Shown one piece after another: positions 1 to 8,602 of a stretch of 64,000 nucleotides of DNA. Both the position numbers and the translations under genes were made by a program. The stretch covers positions 62,001 to 126,000 of the forward strand of contig CAVZKR010000004.1 in NCBI GenBank assembly GCA_963775935.1, read 5' to 3'. Origin of the DNA: JBBIPA01 sp963775935 (GTDB lineage: Bacteria; Chloroflexota; Dehalococcoidia; GIF9; UBA5629). Position 1 is the stretch's first letter. Each line of letters begins with the position of its first letter. A model generated the notes under the pieces. That model did not search any database. It worked only from the letters and a program-made list of their open reading frames with translations, and was not told the DNA's origin.

Positions 1-204
1 TTTGCACACAAAGGTCTTATTGTCTCCAGCATAAATGACTTTCTGCCCAAAGATACCAGCATGCTGAAACGGTACTGGGAAAGGGACTTAGAGCAGCAAA
101 TCATCCTGCTTCCGTCACTGGCTGAAGTAATAGAGGAATTGCGGGATATGCTGGATAAGCGCGTAGCTCCACATCTCAATCTTGCCAATGACAATCCTCG
201 ATAG
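1..204 (+). CDS. C-terminal end of an unidentified protein (cut by window edge)
   Basis: An open frame runs from the first base to a TAG at 202-204 and gives 67 residues with no start in view. The tail has a hydrophobic beta-like stretch (GLIVSS), a charged helix (LKRYWERDLEQQ) and a helix ending in EVIEELRDMLDKR, as at the end of a soluble globular protein. I do not recognise the family. It is the only gene before a 650-base stretch with little coding content. Confidence 0.5.
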   Translation, partial: FAHKGLIVSSINDFLPKDTSMLKRYWERDLEQQIILLPSLAEVIEELRDMLDKRVAPHLNLANDNPR

Positions 205-315
205 CGATTCTCCGCTTATGTTCAACCGGGTAGTTTAAATAAAGTGGCGAAGCTCGTGTAAATCTTCGTGCTTATTGTAAGGGGATTACCGGTGGGTAGG
301 ATTACTTGTAAGACA

Positions 316-456
316 TTATGCTATGTAAATCAACCAGCCGAATATCACGGTAATGAATGCTGCAATCAGGCATGATTCGACAGTAAACCCAAAATTTTTT
401 ATCGCTACATAAATACCGGCGATATCCCACCCTACGAGTAATACTTTTGACAGCAT
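316..456 (-). CDS. Small membrane protein, 46 aa
   Basis: A short reverse-strand gene starts at the ATG whose complement is 454-456 and ends with TAA at 318-316. A strong ribosome site (GGGAGGATAG) lies about 5 bases upstream of the ATG. The product begins MLSKVLLVGWDIAGIYVAIK, has a polar centre and ends in a hydrophobic segment (IAAFITVIFGWLIYIA), so it probably has one or two membrane segments. I do not recognise the family. The ribosome site and membrane-protein composition support a real gene. Confidence 0.5.
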   Translation of the reverse strand: MLSKVLLVGWDIAGIYVAIKNFGFTVESCLIAAFITVIFGWLIYIA

Positions 457-531
457 TGTTACTATCCTCCCTGGAATCTATTTTGAAACCAGTATGAGAG
501 TGCTGAAAACATCCTTTTCAACCCCCTTTAT

Positions 532-607
532 CCCCCAGTCTTGGGGGGAATTGGAGAACTGGGGGACACCCCCAGACCCTCGGCAGGAAGATTCCTGCAC
601 CTCTTTT
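532..607. repeat. Intergenic element with three consecutive hairpins
   Basis: Three perfect inverted repeats follow one another: CCCCCA/TGGGGG (532-537 with 542-547, 4-base loop), CTGGGGG/CCCCCAG (559-565 with 569-575, 3-base loop) and GCAGGAA/TTCCTGC (583-589 with 592-598, 2-base loop). The end (593-607, TCCTGCACCTCTTTT) occurs exactly in two other intergenic places in the window. This looks like a small dispersed non-coding element rather than a single terminator, because no hairpin is followed by a clean T-run except the last (TCTTTT). Confidence 0.6.
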
Positions 608-875
608 CCCTTAGTTACAGTATATACATCGAATGTTTAGATTTTATTAAGACAGGGCCGGAGCTAACTTTTTATGAAAAACGTACCTTCTTTGTCTTCC
701 TCTGAACTTCGTTTGACATGAGTCTAGCCACAGGTGTACAATTCTGAGGTTTTGCGTGGGTGTCTTTATAAAAGTTGATTTTTCCCTCACGCTATTATAA
801 CGCGCTCAGGATTCCAATCCAGCAGAGTATCCGCTATTCCTGCTGGTTTGCGTAGTGAAAGCTAAAGGAGGATGC

Positions 876-1775
876 ATGACACAAGCAAAGGTTCAAGAAA
901 TCCCGGTGCTGTGGGTACAGGCTGGTACCTGCACCGGATGCTCCGTATCAGTCCTCAACTCCGTCAGCCCCACCATCAAGAATGTTCTCATCGATGAAGT
1001 CGTCCCCGGCAAGCATATCAATCTGAAATACCATGCAACAGTCATGGCAGGACAGGGGGAGCCTGTTCTCGAAGTGCTTGAGGACACCTCTAAGAAGAAC
1101 AAAGGTGGCTATGTGCTGGTAGTTGAGGGCGCCATACCTACCAAGGACGATGGTATGTATGGGACACTGGGAGAAAAGAATGGCAAAGCCCTGCCGATGG
1201 CTCCCCGTTTCGAGGCACTGGCGAAAGACGCACTGGCGATTATCGCCCTGGGCACCTGCGCCACCTTCGGCGGTATAGCTGCCGGCAAACCCAATCCCGG
1301 CGGTTACATGGGCACAGACGCCTTCCTGAAGTCGCGCGGCGTTAATAAACCACTTATCAATATCCCCGGTTGTCCGCCGCATCCAGACTGGTTTGTGGGC
1401 ACTGTCGCTGCGATACTGCTCAAGGGTCTGCCCAGGCCAGAAGAGCTGGATGAGCTTAAACGTCCCAAGGCGTTTTTCGGGCGTTTGATCCATGAGAACT
1501 GCCCGCGACGCGCATATTTCGATGAAGGCAAGTTTGCCAGAAAATTTGGCGAGCCCGGCTGTCTTAATGAGCTTGGCTGCAAAGGTCCGGTGACCTATGC
1601 CGATTGCTGGCTTAGATTATGGAATCATGGCACCAACTGGTGCATTGGCGCTGGTTCGCCCTGCATCGGCTGCTGCGAGCCCGGATTTCCTGATTTACTC
1701 GCCCCCATGTACCAGAAACTGGTTGATACCAATCTGCCTATGGTAGGCAAACTCCAGAAAAAGGAGGCAAAATAG
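876..1775 (+). CDS. [NiFe] hydrogenase small (electron-transfer) subunit
   Basis: Small subunit of a membrane-type (group 1-like) [NiFe] hydrogenase, carrying three FeS clusters that pass electrons from H2 oxidation. The ATG at 876 is preferred over the in-frame GTG at 855 because AAAGGAGG sits just before it; the protein is then 299 aa. Proximal cluster ligands: C19, C22 (AGTCTGC), C128 (GTCATF) and C166 (PGCPPHP). Distal cluster: H206, C209, C229, C235. Medial cluster: C244-x18-C263-x2-C266 (PCIGC). There is no twin-arginine signal and no C-terminal membrane helix, so the enzyme is predicted to be cytoplasmic, unlike typical periplasmic uptake hydrogenases. It is followed immediately by the large subunit, with metV-metF downstream, which suggests the electrons feed methylene-tetrahydrofolate reduction (inference). 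Confidence 0.93.
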   Translation: MTQAKVQEIPVLWVQAGTCTGCSVSVLNSVSPTIKNVLIDEVVPGKHINLKYHATVMAGQGEPVLEVLEDTSKKNKGGYVLVVEGAIPTKDDGMYGTLGEKNGKALPMAPRFEALAKDALAIIALGTCATFGGIAAGKPNPGGYMGTDAFLKSRGVNKPLINIPGCPPHPDWFVGTVAAILLKGLPRPEELDELKRPKAFFGRLIHENCPRRAYFDEGKFARKFGEPGCLNELGCKGPVTYADCWLRLWNHGTNWCIGAGSPCIGCCEPGFPDLLAPMYQKLVDTNLPMVGKLQKKEAK

Positions 1776-3338
1776 TTGAGCAAAGTAATTATTGACCCGG
1801 TAACCCGTATCGAAGGACACCTCAAAGTCGATGTGACTATTGAGAATGGCGTCGTTAAGGATGCAGATAGCTCAGGCATGATGTTCCGAGGTCTGGAGCT
1901 TATGTTGCAGGGGAGAGACCCTCGCGATGCCCAGCGCTATTGCCAGCGTATTTGCGGTGTCTGCCCCACCAGCCATTCTATTGCCGCCACGCTGAACTTG
2001 GACAGCGCCTTCGGCATTGCTGACAAGATACCTGATAACGGTCGAATCGTGCGCAATCTTATCCTCGGCGCTGCTCATATTGCCGACCATATCCTGCATT
2101 TCTATCACCTGGCAGCGCTGGATTATGTGGATGTCACCAGTGTTGCTGGCTATACCGGCAATGACCCGGCTCTCAACTCGCTGAAAGCATTTATTCAACG
2201 CGGCGAGCTGGCGCCGTTCGTGCCTCGCTACGAGGGCGACTATCGACTCAGCCCCCAGATGAATATCGAGGCAACCGCTCACTATGTGAAGGCGCTGGAG
2301 ATGAGGCGGAAAGGGCAGGAAATGCTGACTATCTTCGGCGCCAAGATGCCGCATAACATGGCTGTTGTCCCCGGCGGCGTCACCGAAACGGTGACCGTGG
2401 ATAAGATAGCTTCATTCCTGTGGAAATTGAATGAACTACGAGATTTTATTGATACTGTGTATGTTCCTGATGTGCTTGCGGTTGCTGGAGCCTACGCTGA
2501 TTATTTTGAGATTGGCGCCGGCTGCGGTAATCTGCTTTCCTACGGCAGCTTCGACCTCGAGGGCAATGTCGCTGACTATACCAGGAGGAAGAGGCTGATG
2601 AAGCAGGGTACAGTATCTGCTGCCGACTTGAAATTACAGCCGCTGGATACCAATAAAATTGCGGAGCACGTCAAGCATTCCTGGTATAAGGATTCCAGCA
2701 CAGGTAAACATCCTAAAGATGGCATAACCAAACCTCAACTGGGTAAAAAGGGCGCTTATTCCTGGTCGAAGGCGCCTCGCTATGATGGCAAAGTCTATGA
2801 AGTCGGCCCTCTCGCCCGTGTGGTGGCGACCTATGTCGGTGGCGATGCTACAGTAAAGCAGATGGTTGACTCGGTACTGGCAAAATTCAAGGCGAGCCCC
2901 AAGGTTTTATTCTCCGTCCTCGGTCGCCATGCTGCCAGAGCGTTGTACTGCAAATATGTTGCCGATACTATGCCCGGCTGGCTCCTCCAGCTTAAACCCG
3001 GTGAACCGGCCTATGTGGACTATGAGATACCTGATGAGTCTTACGGTATGGGCCTGGTTGACGGCGCCAGAGGCGCGCTGGGGCACTGGATTCATGTCAA
3101 GGATAAGAAGATCGAGAACTACCAGGCAGTGGTACCCAGCACCTGGAATTTCGGACCCAAGGACGATAACGGACTACCCGGTCCAGTCGAGCAGGCGCTC
3201 ATCGGCACCAAGATTAAAGACGAGAAGAATCCCTTTGAAATTGTGAGAATTATACGTTCCATGGACCCGTGTCTGGCCTGCGCTATTCATGTGATTACAC
3301 CGAAGGGGAAAGAGATTGGTAGGTTCAAAGTCTGCTAA
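1776..3338 (+). CDS. [NiFe] hydrogenase large (catalytic) subunit
   Basis: Catalytic subunit that binds the Ni-Fe(CN)2CO site and splits H2. It starts at TTG 1776 directly after the small-subunit stop, with AAAAAGGAGG at about 1757-1766. Length is 520 aa, normal for the family. The N-terminal motif RICGVCPTSHS gives ligands C60 and C63, and the C-terminal motif DPCLACAIH gives C499 and C502. E13 lies in the conserved RIEGH. The 15 residues after H505 are the peptide expected to be removed by the maturation protease encoded next. The DPCxxCAxH form points to group 1 rather than group 3 or 4 (family knowledge). Confidence 0.95.
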   Translation: MSKVIIDPVTRIEGHLKVDVTIENGVVKDADSSGMMFRGLELMLQGRDPRDAQRYCQRICGVCPTSHSIAATLNLDSAFGIADKIPDNGRIVRNLILGAAHIADHILHFYHLAALDYVDVTSVAGYTGNDPALNSLKAFIQRGELAPFVPRYEGDYRLSPQMNIEATAHYVKALEMRRKGQEMLTIFGAKMPHNMAVVPGGVTETVTVDKIASFLWKLNELRDFIDTVYVPDVLAVAGAYADYFEIGAGCGNLLSYGSFDLEGNVADYTRRKRLMKQGTVSAADLKLQPLDTNKIAEHVKHSWYKDSSTGKHPKDGITKPQLGKKGAYSWSKAPRYDGKVYEVGPLARVVATYVGGDATVKQMVDSVLAKFKASPKVLFSVLGRHAARALYCKYVADTMPGWLLQLKPGEPAYVDYEIPDESYGMGLVDGARGALGHWIHVKDKKIENYQAVVPSTWNFGPKDDNGLPGPVEQALIGTKIKDEKNPFEIVRIIRSMDPCLACAIHVITPKGKEIGRFKVC

Positions 3339-3861
3339 ATCGGAACCGCTCCGTTTCTTTGGTGAAGACGGTAACGGACGCAGTCCCAGGATTACCATTC
3401 TGGGGATAGGTAACCTGCTGTTGAAAGATGAAGGCGTGGGCGTTCACCTTATCCAGAGATTGGCTGACAGAGTGGATGCTTCAAATGTGAACCTTGTCGA
3501 TGGCGGCACTACTCCCGATATCCTGTCCCTGGTGGATAAGGCTATCGATAAACTGATTATCGTCGATGCTGCGGTGGTTGGTGATAAACCGGGCACTATC
3601 TACCGCTTTTCTGCCGATGATCTGGCTTCCCGCTCAGCAGAGGCCATATCTCTCCATGAGCTTGGAGTAGCCGATAGTCTGAAGCTTATGAGCGCTTTCG
3701 GTAATTGTCCTAAGGCGGTAACCATTTTCGGAGTTGAACCCAAGGTTATCGATTATGGACTGGAACTTTCCCCGGAGCTGGAAGAAACGATGCCCCGGCT
3801 TGTAGAGCTGGTACTTGAGGAAATAACAGAAACGAATACATCTATGGAGGTAGCGAGATGA
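3316..3861 (+). CDS. Hydrogenase maturation protease (HycI/HupD family)
   Basis: Endopeptidase that removes the C-terminal tail of the large subunit after nickel insertion. The frame opens at TTG 3316 and overlaps the large-subunit end by 23 bases. Length is 181 aa, with a non-conserved first ~25 residues. The core starts at ITILGIGNLLLKDEGVGVH, whose Glu is the first nickel-sensing ligand. The Asp in IIVDAAVVGD and the His in SLHELGVADSL match the other two ligands. Context (directly after the large subunit, overlapping) supports the role. The exact start is uncertain; a shorter start near the GIGN core cannot be excluded. Confidence 0.88.
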   Translation: MVGSKSAKSEPLRFFGEDGNGRSPRITILGIGNLLLKDEGVGVHLIQRLADRVDASNVNLVDGGTTPDILSLVDKAIDKLIIVDAAVVGDKPGTIYRFSADDLASRSAEAISLHELGVADSLKLMSAFGNCPKAVTIFGVEPKVIDYGLELSPELEETMPRLVELVLEEITETNTSMEVAR

Positions 3862-4562
3862 TAGTATCTGAATTAAAACCCTTTACCGAAGTTTTAGGAT
3901 ATTTACAGGGAGAAAATAAGGTCTTCCTGGTTGGCTGCAAAGGTTGCGCCGAAGTTTGCCACACCGGCGATGAAGCCCAGGTGCTGGAGATGAAGCAGAA
4001 GCTGGAGAAGGAAGGCAAAAAAATCACCGGCTATTGCGTGATAGATTTTCTCTGTGAAAAGGCGCTGGTAAAAACCAGGCTATTGCCTCATGAAGCCGAA
4101 ATCGATGCTGCCGATTCCCTGCTGGTGATGACCTGCGGCATCGGCGTTCAGGCTACTGCGGCGGTGGTCAATAAACTGGTGCATCCCGCCGCCAATACCA
4201 TCAACCTCGGCGGCAGCCGTGGCGAATGGAAGGGCAGCGAGCGCTGCCGCGAATGCGGTGAATGCGTACTGGATTATACCGGCGGCCTTTGCCCGCTTAC
4301 CGTATGCACCAAACAGTTGATTAACGGTCAGTGCGGTGGTGCCAAGGACGGTAGATGCGAGGTCGAGCCTGACGTGAGGCCCTGCGGCTGGCAGTTGATT
4401 TATGAGAGACTGGAGAAGCTGGGGCGGCTGGATAAAATGACCGCAGCGGTGCCTATTAAGGACTACAGCAAGATGCAGCCACCGAAGGCTATCAGGTCTA
4501 CCATCATGTGGGCTCTGGAAGAGAAAGAGCCGAAAAAAGAGCAGGCGAAGGCACAGGCATAA
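3858..4562 (+). CDS. metV: MetV, zinc/FeS subunit of methylene-tetrahydrofolate reductase
   Basis: Partner of MetF in anaerobes using the Wood-Ljungdahl pathway (methylene-THF reductase C-terminal domain family). It starts at ATG 3858, overlapping the protease stop by four bases (ATGA), with GGAGG upstream. The 234 aa carry a Cys-rich N-terminal motif (GCKGCAEVC) and a second cluster (CRECGECVLDYTGGLCPLTVC, then CGG and RPCGW) expected to bind metal or FeS centres. It precedes metF by 15 bases. In acetogens MetV passes electrons to the MetF flavin; here the nearest electron source in the operon is a hydrogenase rather than HdrA or RnfC2-type subunits. Confidence 0.9.
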   Translation: MIVSELKPFTEVLGYLQGENKVFLVGCKGCAEVCHTGDEAQVLEMKQKLEKEGKKITGYCVIDFLCEKALVKTRLLPHEAEIDAADSLLVMTCGIGVQATAAVVNKLVHPAANTINLGGSRGEWKGSERCRECGECVLDYTGGLCPLTVCTKQLINGQCGGAKDGRCEVEPDVRPCGWQLIYERLEKLGRLDKMTAAVPIKDYSKMQPPKAIRSTIMWALEEKEPKKEQAKAQA

Positions 4563-4577
4563 GGAGGTAATGAGAGA

Positions 4578-5447
4578 ATGAGCAATTTAAGCGATGCATT
4601 CAAAAGTGGAAAATTCGTGGTCACTGCCGAGGTCGGCCCGGCGAAAGGCATCGATACTCACGAGTATTTGGAAAATATCAAGTTGATGAAGGGCAGAGTT
4701 GCTGCAGTCAATGTTACCGACCAGCAGAGCGCTGTGATGAGGACCGGCTCGCTGGCAGGCTGCATGCTGCTGATACAAAACGGGCTGGAGCCGATTATGC
4801 AGATGACCTGCCGTGACCGTAACCGTATTGCCCTGCAATCCGACCTGCTCACTGGTGCGGTGCTCGGCATTGAGAACGTTCTCTGCCTCACCGGCGATTA
4901 TGTGACTCTGGGCGACCATCCCCAGGCGAAGCCTGTATTCGACCTCGATTCTGTTTCCCTGCTCCAGGCTGCGAAGACATTGGAGTCAGGCAAAGACCTC
5001 GCAGGCAAAGAGTTGAAAGGGTCTCCTAAATTTTTCCTTGGAGCCTGTGTCACCCCTGGCGCCGACCCCCTGGAACCGCAATTACTGAAACTGGAGAAGA
5101 AGGTCAAAGCCGGCGCCCAGTTTATTCAAACGCAGGCTGTCTACGAGCCGAAAAAATTTGAAGCCTTCATGAAAGAAGCGAAAAAACTCGGTATTCCTAT
5201 CATGGTCGGCATTGTCCTCCTCAGGTCAGCCGCCATGGCACGGTTCATGAATAAGAATGTGGCTGGAATCCATGTCCCTGATGACCTGATTGGTGAGCTC
5301 GATAAAGCTGAGGATAAGCAGAAGAAGGGCGTTGAGATTGCCGCCCGCCTCATTAACGAGACGAAGGGCATGTGCCAGGGCGCTCACATCATGGCGATTG
5401 GACTCGAGCATCGAGTGCCCGCCATCCTGGACGCTGCCAAACTATAG
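4578..5447 (+). CDS. metF: 5,10-methylene-tetrahydrofolate reductase, MetF
   Basis: Flavoprotein reducing methylene-THF to methyl-THF. A good ribosome site (AAGGAGG at 4561-4567) precedes the ATG. The 289-aa TIM-barrel protein shows family blocks: FVVTAEVGPAKG near the N-terminus, the MTCRDRNR motif around residue 75, LCLTGDYVTLGDHP around residue 100, and a C-terminal HIMAIGLEHRVP block. It is the last gene of the hydrogenase-metVF operon; a strong terminator lies 24 bases after the stop. Confidence 0.92.
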   Translation: MSNLSDAFKSGKFVVTAEVGPAKGIDTHEYLENIKLMKGRVAAVNVTDQQSAVMRTGSLAGCMLLIQNGLEPIMQMTCRDRNRIALQSDLLTGAVLGIENVLCLTGDYVTLGDHPQAKPVFDLDSVSLLQAAKTLESGKDLAGKELKGSPKFFLGACVTPGADPLEPQLLKLEKKVKAGAQFIQTQAVYEPKKFEAFMKEAKKLGIPIMVGIVLLRSAAMARFMNKNVAGIHVPDDLIGELDKAEDKQKKGVEIAARLINETKGMCQGAHIMAIGLEHRVPAILDAAKL

Positions 5448-5470
5448 ATTGAATAATCCTTTACCCTTTT

Positions 5471-5509
5471 CCCCTCTCTCCTTATTTGGAGAGAGGGGTT
5501 TTTGTTTTT
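5471..5509 (+). terminator. Rho-independent terminator of the hydrogenase-metVF operon
   Basis: A perfect 11-bp stem (5471-5481 with 5488-5498, CCCCTCTCTCC/GGAGAGAGGGG) with a 6-base loop is followed by a T-rich run TTTTTGTTTTT. It stands 24 bases after metF. Confidence 0.92.
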
Positions 5510-5566
5510 GATAAGGGATGTGCTCTCTCTGAACTCTTAATGTGGTATCATGGAACGAGTCTTTTT

Positions 5567-6784
5567 ATGAACACAGAAACAGGCGTTCAACAGGGCATTA
5601 ACAAAAGGGAAAGGCTGGTCGCTGTCTCACTGGTAATTTTCTGCCTCTGCTTTCAGTCCATTGGCACCAGCGGCGTTTCTCTTTTCCTGCCTCTTATCCA
5701 GAAGGATTTCGGCGCTTCGTTTACCCAGGGAGGCGCATTAGCCGCAGCATTGATCCTGACCTATGCCATTATGCAAGTCCCAGCGGGTTATCTGGCAGAC
5801 CGATTTGGCCGCAAAAAGGTATTTGTCGTCGGTATGCTCGGCACTACCCTCTTGATGTTAGCCTTCGGTCTGGTTATCGATTACTGGCAGGCTATGTCGA
5901 ACCAGGCTGTCAGCGGGCTATTTCGCGCCCTCCTTTTTGCGCCGGGAATGGCGTTGCTTGCAAGCTGGTTCAGCCCTCAGCGTCGCGCCACTGCTATGGC
6001 ACTGTATCAGGTAGGGATGTTTCTGGGTCAGGTCATCTTTAACCTCATCGGACCGCTGCTGGCAGCAGGGTCTGGCTGGCGTTTTCCCTTCATCGTCTTT
6101 TCCATAGTGGGCATAGTCGCCTCGTGTGCTTACCTCTGGTTTGGCAAGGAGCCTCCTGCCACTGCTACACAGATGCTCAAAGTATCGGAGATATTCCATC
6201 TTCTCCGTTACAGGGTAATGTGGTTTTGTAATGTAATCCAGTATGTCAGGCTCGCTGTGTTCCAGGGGATTACCTTCTGGCTGCCCACACTGTTAATGAA
6301 TGACAAAGGGCTATCACTGCAAGTGACCGGCTTTATTGTTGCCCTGCGTTTCTTCCTCATTGGGCCTACCAATATTCTGGGCAGCTATATCTCGGACCGC
6401 CTTAAAAACCATACGCTCATTATCGCTATTTCACTGGTGATACTGGTTATCACCACCGCGCTTATGGCTGAAGCCGATAATATGGCGGTCCTTATTGCCG
6501 TAATCGTGGTCAACTCGCTTTTCGTCCAGCTTTACTTCGGTCCATTGTTCGCCATTCCGGTGAAAGCGCTGGGGGCACATTTGACCGCTACCACCACCGG
6601 CATCGGTAACTTGTTTGCCAATTTGGGCGCATTCACCTTCGCCTATCTGCTCGGTGCACTCAAAGACGCCACTGGCTCCTTCGCCATCGGGTTTTATGCC
6701 CTGGCTGGCGCCTGTGTTATCAGCCTGCTATTCACTATCCTGCTGGCACAGATCGACCGCAAGGCTGCTTCAGCGGCAGGGTAA
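5567..6784 (+). CDS. Major facilitator superfamily transporter
   Basis: A membrane carrier of about 405 aa with the 12-helix MFS pattern. The loop 2-3 signature is GYLADRFGRKKV, and a shorter repeat appears in the second half (GSYISDRLKN). The substrate is unknown. I chose ATG 5567 because it begins MNTETGVQQG just before the first helix; ATG 5540 is also in frame. No strong ribosome site precedes either. The gene lies after the terminator and so is transcribed separately from the hydrogenase operon. Confidence 0.85.
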   Translation: MNTETGVQQGINKRERLVAVSLVIFCLCFQSIGTSGVSLFLPLIQKDFGASFTQGGALAAALILTYAIMQVPAGYLADRFGRKKVFVVGMLGTTLLMLAFGLVIDYWQAMSNQAVSGLFRALLFAPGMALLASWFSPQRRATAMALYQVGMFLGQVIFNLIGPLLAAGSGWRFPFIVFSIVGIVASCAYLWFGKEPPATATQMLKVSEIFHLLRYRVMWFCNVIQYVRLAVFQGITFWLPTLLMNDKGLSLQVTGFIVALRFFLIGPTNILGSYISDRLKNHTLIIAISLVILVITTALMAEADNMAVLIAVIVVNSLFVQLYFGPLFAIPVKALGAHLTATTTGIGNLFANLGAFTFAYLLGALKDATGSFAIGFYALAGACVISLLFTILLAQIDRKAASAAG

Positions 6785-6885
6785 ATATTGCCCGACAATA
6801 AGAAGAAGCAGGCATTTTGTCTTTTAGAGATCACTATTTCAAATGAAATTTTAGTCATGGTATACTATAGTCTTAGCATAGTGAG

Positions 6886-7275
6886 ATGGGAATCATGAAA
6901 AAAGACTGGCAAGGAAGAGGAATTGCTTTCACCTTTATCTTCCTGTGTTTGCTTACCTCAGTTTTCTTCGAATGGCGTAACTGCACGATAGTCGGCTCTT
7001 CGCGAATTGATCCAACATTCAATTACATAAGCTCTGTATTACCTGATGCTACTTCGAACTGCATAAATCGCATCAACAGGGTCAAGTATGGCAAGAGCAA
7101 TACAGGATCAACTCCAACCTTCGAAACGCTGTCGCTTTCCAAGATATTGAACTGCTTCCACGACTACTACTGTTCCAGTACCAGTGTCATTAGACTTATT
7201 AGTGGTACTAAGAGAGGGAACTTCGAGCAGTTCTGTAAGTTAACGGATATACCCCCTCCCCTAATAACGGCTTGA
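6886..7275 (+). CDS. Doubtful hypothetical protein, 129 aa
   Basis: The frame starts at ATG 6886 (or 6895) and encodes a protein with one N-terminal hydrophobic stretch (GIAFTFIFLCLLTSVFF) that could be a signal or anchor. The rest is Ser/Asn/Thr-rich with several Cys and shows no known motif. There is no strong ribosome site. The composition is weakly coding-like, so this may be a chance frame. Confidence 0.25.
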   Translation: MGIMKKDWQGRGIAFTFIFLCLLTSVFFEWRNCTIVGSSRIDPTFNYISSVLPDATSNCINRINRVKYGKSNTGSTPTFETLSLSKILNCFHDYYCSSTSVIRLISGTKRGNFEQFCKLTDIPPPLITA

Positions 7276-7514
7276 TGGATTAGCGAAGGCAGTCTTTATC
7301 ATCCTCACAGCTACGCAAATTTACATGAGGGTATATCTAATCTCAGAATTTAATAACACCTTTATCAGAGAAACACAAGGTGCAGCCTAGCAAATCTGTC
7401 AGCGCTGCTTAATTTACCCGTAAGCATGTAACGATTTGTTTTTTAGTGTGTAGTATTCATAGTCAACGATTAAGTGAAGATTAAAAAGAAGCATAAGTAA
7501 AGGAGAAAAATAGC

Positions 7515-8138
7515 ATGTTCGGTTCTAAAGATAAAGCTGAAAAACTGACGGGACCACGGGAGATACCGGGGCCCGTAGGGAAATTCCTTACAAGTGAAAG
7601 GAAACTAGACCCAGATGCCGTGCAATTTCTTAAAGCGGTAATACGCAAAAAGCAGAATGGTGAGGAAAAAGAGTTCGATATTCGCATTTATGATGAAGCC
7701 GATACCCTGGCAAACAAGGTAGAAGTCAAAAATTATACGACACTTGATGACAAGCCGAACTTAATTCTCTACGATGGCTGGTATAATGAGAAAACGAAAA
7801 AGGCAGAGTTAGCTGAACGGAATAAGCTCTGCCAGGAAATTCCCCTTCTTAGTCAGGAGGAGATACAACAGAAGATCGAAGGATTGACTCAGCCCGGCAG
7901 CACCGTCTTTTTCTACATGGCTCGAGGCCCAGGCAACGGTGGTCCGCTGGGCAGAGGTGCTTCGGTAATTGAGATGGCACCAGAAATTGCAGGTAAGAAA
8001 CATAAGAAGTACATCATTTATGGAGCCGACGTGGTCGAGATGCAGCCTGTAGGTAAAGGTAACAAGATATTCGATTCGGATAAGTCGAAGGAAATTGCCG
8101 TCTGGGTTAAAGAAGCCCACCACAAGCGTTGTTACTAA
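7515..8138 (+). CDS. Conserved-looking hypothetical soluble protein, 207 aa
   Basis: Starts at ATG 7515 after AAAGGAGAAA. The charged, soluble protein contains a Gly-rich segment (MARGPGNGGPLGRGAS) around residue 140 and a C-terminal region ending in KEAHHKRCY. Codon use matches neighbouring genes. No family was recognised and no signal or membrane segment is visible. It stands alone between two non-coding gaps (7276-7514 and 8139-8392). Confidence 0.65.
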   Translation: MFGSKDKAEKLTGPREIPGPVGKFLTSERKLDPDAVQFLKAVIRKKQNGEEKEFDIRIYDEADTLANKVEVKNYTTLDDKPNLILYDGWYNEKTKKAELAERNKLCQEIPLLSQEEIQQKIEGLTQPGSTVFFYMARGPGNGGPLGRGASVIEMAPEIAGKKHKKYIIYGADVVEMQPVGKGNKIFDSDKSKEIAVWVKEAHHKRCY

Positions 8139-8176
8139 GAGATAAGGTATTCATCTGAATACAGTCATGGCAGTAG

Positions 8177-8210
8177 AGTGCGGGGGTGTTCCAAAACACG
8201 CCTTTGCACT
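8177..8210. other. Imperfect hairpin in the gap after the 207-aa gene
   Basis: AGTGC (8177-8181) pairs with GCACT (8206-8210), GG with CC inside it, and GTGTT (8186-8190) pairs with AACAC (8195-8199) around a CCAA loop. No T-run follows, so it is not a standard terminator. The rest of the 8139-8392 gap shows nothing recognisable. Confidence 0.35.
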
Positions 8211-8392
8211 TCCACTGCTCGTCTATCTCTATATCAAGACTGTACCTTTTTGCAGATGAGGACAATATCTAATATGCCTAGTCGGGGAACCAGCCGCTGA
8301 AGACTTTTCTCTGGTATTGTGTCTTGAGGCTCTCTATCCTGAAAAACTATCGATCATTCTAAGTAATAAAAAATCGTGAGGAAATAAGATAT

Positions 8393-8539
8393 ATGGAAGA
8401 TAAGATGCTTATCTTTATAGTCTCTACAGTTGTCGTTATAGCAGTCATCTTAGGCCTTGCTCTCCCTCCCCTTTTAAGGAAGGGCAAGACAGAGACTGAC
8501 AAACCGACTTCAGGTGGGAAATCAAACAAACGTAAATAA
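8393..8539 (+). CDS. Small single-pass membrane protein, 48 aa
   Basis: ATG 8393 to TAA 8537-8539, preceded by GTGAGGAA. The product begins MEDKMLIFIVSTVVVIAVIL, a single membrane segment, and ends in a basic, polar tail (KGKTETDKPTSGGKSNKRK). No family recognised. The topology looks like a small bitopic membrane peptide. It converges on the helicase gene across a 63-base gap. Confidence 0.45.
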   Translation: MEDKMLIFIVSTVVVIAVILGLALPPLLRKGKTETDKPTSGGKSNKRK

Positions 8540-8602
8540 CAGCCTGAATAGACCCGGTTACGATTATCAGCATTTATTGAACTTGTGAGAGTGAAAACAG
8601 TC

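Noticed and set aside
948..1493. A 181-codon reverse frame inside the hydrogenase small subunit gene
   Set aside because: It is antisense to a conserved gene, has an irregular protein composition and no ribosome site.
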